Assembly: GCF_028640845.1 (NCBI RefSeq)
Contig: NC_080542.1
Span: 14,215,901 to 14,279,900 of the forward strand
Origin: Ahaetulla prasina
Taxonomy: Eukaryota > Chordata > Lepidosauria > Squamata > Colubridae
Direction of reading: 5' to 3'
Length of the DNA stretch: 64,000 nt
Below the pieces are notes generated by a model. The model did no database searches. It saw nothing but the letters and a program-made list of their open reading frames with translations, and was not told the origin of the DNA. Made by a program: the position numbers and the translations under genes. Position 1 is the first letter of the stretch. Every line of letters starts with the position of its first letter. Below are positions 61,790-64,000 of the stretch, piece by piece.

Positions 61790-62500
61790 GGAGCCAAGAT
61801 GGCAATGAGGCAGCAACTGCTATAAAGAGAGCCTCCAAAAGTTTGCCGTGTTTTTTAAAATAATTTTATTATCATTTTCCCCCCCAAATCTATTGTTTTA
61901 AATACTGGAAGATTTTATTTTACATTTACCCCTTCACTCACGTTTCCAGCGTGAAAATCATGTGCTGCTCTATTTGGAATATTCAGATAGTTATTAACGG
62001 AAATGTATTAATAAGTAAAATAATAAAAAATAAAGTATGCAATTTTTAAATTTTATAATTAAGAATTACAATTAAGATTTAAACACCTGTTCAGAAAACA
62101 TTTTGTGGGATCTATCACAGGCTGATCACCCATCTCTCAAGGGAAGTATCTCTGCGATGCCTAGGAGTCAAGAATGATGTAATGCTGCATACTCAATCAA
62201 AAGGGAGAAGGAATTACTTTACAAAAGTGGATAAATTTACTCTACCACCACAGTTGTCCCTTGCTTAGGGTGGAGATTCCTTGGGAGTCTTGCTAACTGC
62301 CTGTTTAGGCGATGGAGGGGTCCAGAGGTGAATCCAAATAATTGAGAGCAAAACACTGAATCAAGATTACTACTTGCTATGAATAAACATTCCGAGCTAC
62401 GAAGAGATGGATATTTGAACTGTTTGATTATATTTATTATTAAGACCAGACATTGAATACCTGTTGATTCAATGTAACTCACTCAACAAAATAGGAATAT
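61790..62500. other. 5' flank of gene D, mostly unassigned
   Basis: 61789-61850 contains AGGAGCCAAGATGGC, reminiscent of an L1 5' end in the opposite orientation to the L1 at its left. The rest up to exon 1 of gene D shows no feature. Confidence 0.35.
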
Positions 62501-62529
62501 GTGACAGGAAAGTAAGGTCTTCATTCAAG

Positions 62530-62750
62530 ATGGTGCTGTGTGTGTTATCAATACTAGTGGTTCTGGTGCTTGAAAGAGCCTATAACAGTCTTCCTGGGAA
62601 ATGCCCTATAAGCCTCCCTCTTTCTATTCTTCACAAGCATTACCATCCTGGTGACTTTATTATCGGCGGCATTCTCTCTCAAATCTACGTATTTTCTACT
62701 CCAATAACTTTTGAAAGAAATCCTTCTTTTGATGTGTTTGACAATATCAT
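62530..62750 (+). CDS. V2R gene D exon 1 (signal peptide)
   Basis: MVLCVLSILVVLVLERAYNS signal peptide, LPGKCPISLPLSILHKHYHP, GGILSQIYVF, FERNPSFDVFDNI; donor TCAT/GTAAGC. Confidence 0.92.
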
Positions 62751-63912
62751 GTAAGCCTATGTTACATCTCCTGGAAAGTCCCCAATTCTTTTTTTTTAAT
62801 AAATACTTTTTATTAATAGAAGATTTTGCAAGGATTTAGGAAAAAAAGAAGAAAAAAATAGAAAGATCTAATGAAGCAAGTTCCTATCTTCTTTGTAGGA
62901 GTTACAAACAACACAGTTACAATTTCCACTCACCTCTTTCCTAACATGACATTATGGCATCATTATATTATTGTCTCTTATTATAAGCCCAATGTAAGGA
63001 TGATATCAATTCTAATTGAACAGTACTGAGGTTTGGGAGACCTGGAGACTAAGACAGTTGCGGATTTGGGTTTGGCTTGTCTAAAAAAACGAAGGACTAG
63101 GGATGACATGATAGCAGTATTTCAGTATTTGAGAGGTTGCCAAAAAGAGGAGGGAGTCAACCTTATGCAAAGGACCTGAAGTCAAGACAAGAAGCTATGG
63201 ATGGAAACTAACCAAGGAAAGAAGCTACCTAGAACTAAGAAGAAATTTCCTGACAGTGAGAACAATTAACCATTGGAATGACTTGCTTCCAGAAGTTGTG
63301 GGTGCTCCAACACTAGAGATTCTTAAGGAGAGATTGGACAACCATTTGTCTGAAATGGTGTAAGGTTTCCTGCCAGAGAAGGGGTTGAAGTAGAAGGCCT
63401 CCAAGATCCCTTCCAATTCTGTTATTCTGTTATTCTATTAATGGTTACAACCATTCAAATCTTCTAGGTGGTTTAAATAAATAAATATTTTAGATCCCTT
63501 CCCTCTTGCATTGTTATTAAATGTTTATATTTAAGGTTTCAAAGTATGTTCCATGGTGAGATAGTTTTTTTGTGTAGAGTGCAAGATCTAATTATTAATA
63601 AGGCAATCTTCTCATTGCAGAGTAATAACTCAGAACTACCAGCATATTCTAGCCTTGCAATTTGCTATAGAGACAATTAATAAAAGTCCAAGGATTTTAC
63701 ACAATGTCACACTGGGATTCCATGTATTGAACAGCAATTTCCATCCAAACTGGACTTTCCGTGTCTCCCTGGAACTTCTTTCTACACAAGGCAAGTTTAT
63801 CCCCAACTACAAGTGTGATGTGCAGGCTAATTTAGCAGTGGTTATTGGAGGACCTAATGCTGATGTGTGTCTCTTCATGGCAACCATCTTGTGCATCTAT
63901 AAGATTCCACAG
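62530..63912 (+). CDS. V2R gene D, partial: exons 1 and 2
   Basis: Vomeronasal type-2 receptor on the plus strand; exons 3-6 lie beyond the right edge. Exon lengths (221 and 292 nt), phases and sequence follow gene B closely, much more than gene C, so B and D are near relatives in opposite orientation. The 870-bp intron contains an L1-like 3' end and a CR1 piece. Both exons are open. Confidence 0.88.
62790..62985 (-). mobile_element. L1-like 3' end scrap
   Basis: TTTTTTTTAATAAATACTTT and TTTTGCAAGGATTTAGG resemble a reversed LINE 3' UTR as in the spacer at 29650. Weak. Confidence 0.35.
63020..63440 (+). mobile_element. CR1 3' fragment
   Basis: TGACATGATAGCAGTATTTC, TTTCCTGACAGTGAGAACAA, then TCCCTTCCAATTCTGTTATT, the CR1 3' terminus. 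Confidence 0.78.
63621..63912 (+). CDS. V2R gene D exon 2 (ligand domain)
   Basis: 292 nt, acceptor TTCTCATTGCAG, donor CCACAG/GTGAGT. VITQNYQHILALQFAIETIN, NVTLGFHVLNSNFHPNW, KFIPNYKCDVQANLAVVIGG, CIYKIPQ. There is no ATG at its start, as expected of an internal exon. Confidence 0.93.
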
Positions 63913-64000
63913 GTGAGTTGCCCTAATTCAATACAGTTAAGCAAGCTATACTCTTCATCAAGACATTGTCTTGATGTCTTTAAGGAAGTAGGATGGACCT

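Noticed and set aside
61789..61860. 5'-inverted L1 (twin priming) at the right end of the 60.8-kb L1
   Set aside because: AGGAGCCAAGATGGC resembles an L1 5' end in the opposite orientation, but no matching body or target duplication could be found.

Overview
The window reads as vertebrate nuclear DNA from a squamate reptile, most likely a snake. The evidence is split V2R (vomeronasal type-2 receptor) genes with canonical splice sites, dense CR1/L2/L1 LINE debris, tRNA-derived SINEs with a BovB-like or L2-like tail, and a CR1-like LINE whose 3' ends run into (AATAG)n arrays, a pattern described from snake genomes. No bacterial-type operon, CRISPR array or structural RNA gene is visible.

Host genes: the window is a slice of a V2R cluster. 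Four genes can be built exon by exon. Gene A (minus, left edge) shows exons 1 and 2 only. Gene B (minus, 32.8 kb down to 11.6 kb) has all six exons, but a microduplication shifts the frame of the 7TM exon. Gene C (minus, 54.6 kb down to 37.9 kb) has six exons of 221, 292, 855, 219, 127 and 899 nt in compatible phases and an open frame of 870 codons, so it is the one apparently intact receptor. Gene D (plus, right edge) shows exons 1 and 2. A, B and C lie in tandem; C and D are head to head. Proteins of this family are pheromone or peptide receptors of vomeronasal neurons: signal peptide, Venus-flytrap ligand domain (exons 1-4), nine-cysteine domain (exons 5-6), seven-helix domain (exon 6).

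Introns and intergenic DNA are mostly mobile elements. 0-9 kb: LINE and SINE debris and a Penelope-like GIY-YIG remnant with a hammerhead-like motif. 9-11 kb: L2 and CR1. 13.6-19.8 kb: a nearly complete but decayed L1 nested in another LINE, with target duplication. 19.8-31 kb: LINE pieces among gene B exons, plus a 930-bp inverted duplication. 31.7-37.7 kb: a SPIN-like hAT element, then a run of solo LTRs of one superfamily. 39.7-43.8 kb: a long decayed L2 with EN and RT, then a compound microsatellite. 44-50 kb: LINEs, another solo LTR and gene C exons. 51-62 kb: a second SPIN-like element, a hAT element carrying two solo LTRs, L2, a retroviral-type LTR and an L1 3' end.

The most unusual signals are these. 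(1) A family of solo LTRs (550, 572, 548, 585, 506 and 526 bp, most with exact 5-bp target duplications) shares an open frame that starts at LTR base 2 without an ATG and ends in a basic W-DPR-RR-RR-QQK tail. (2) Two Penelope-type hammerhead-like cores with matching stems. (3) A near-perfect inverted duplication in a V2R intron. (4) Very local duplications and insertions at V2R splice sites. All boundaries were read by eye; family names for repeats rest on recognised motifs, not on a search.
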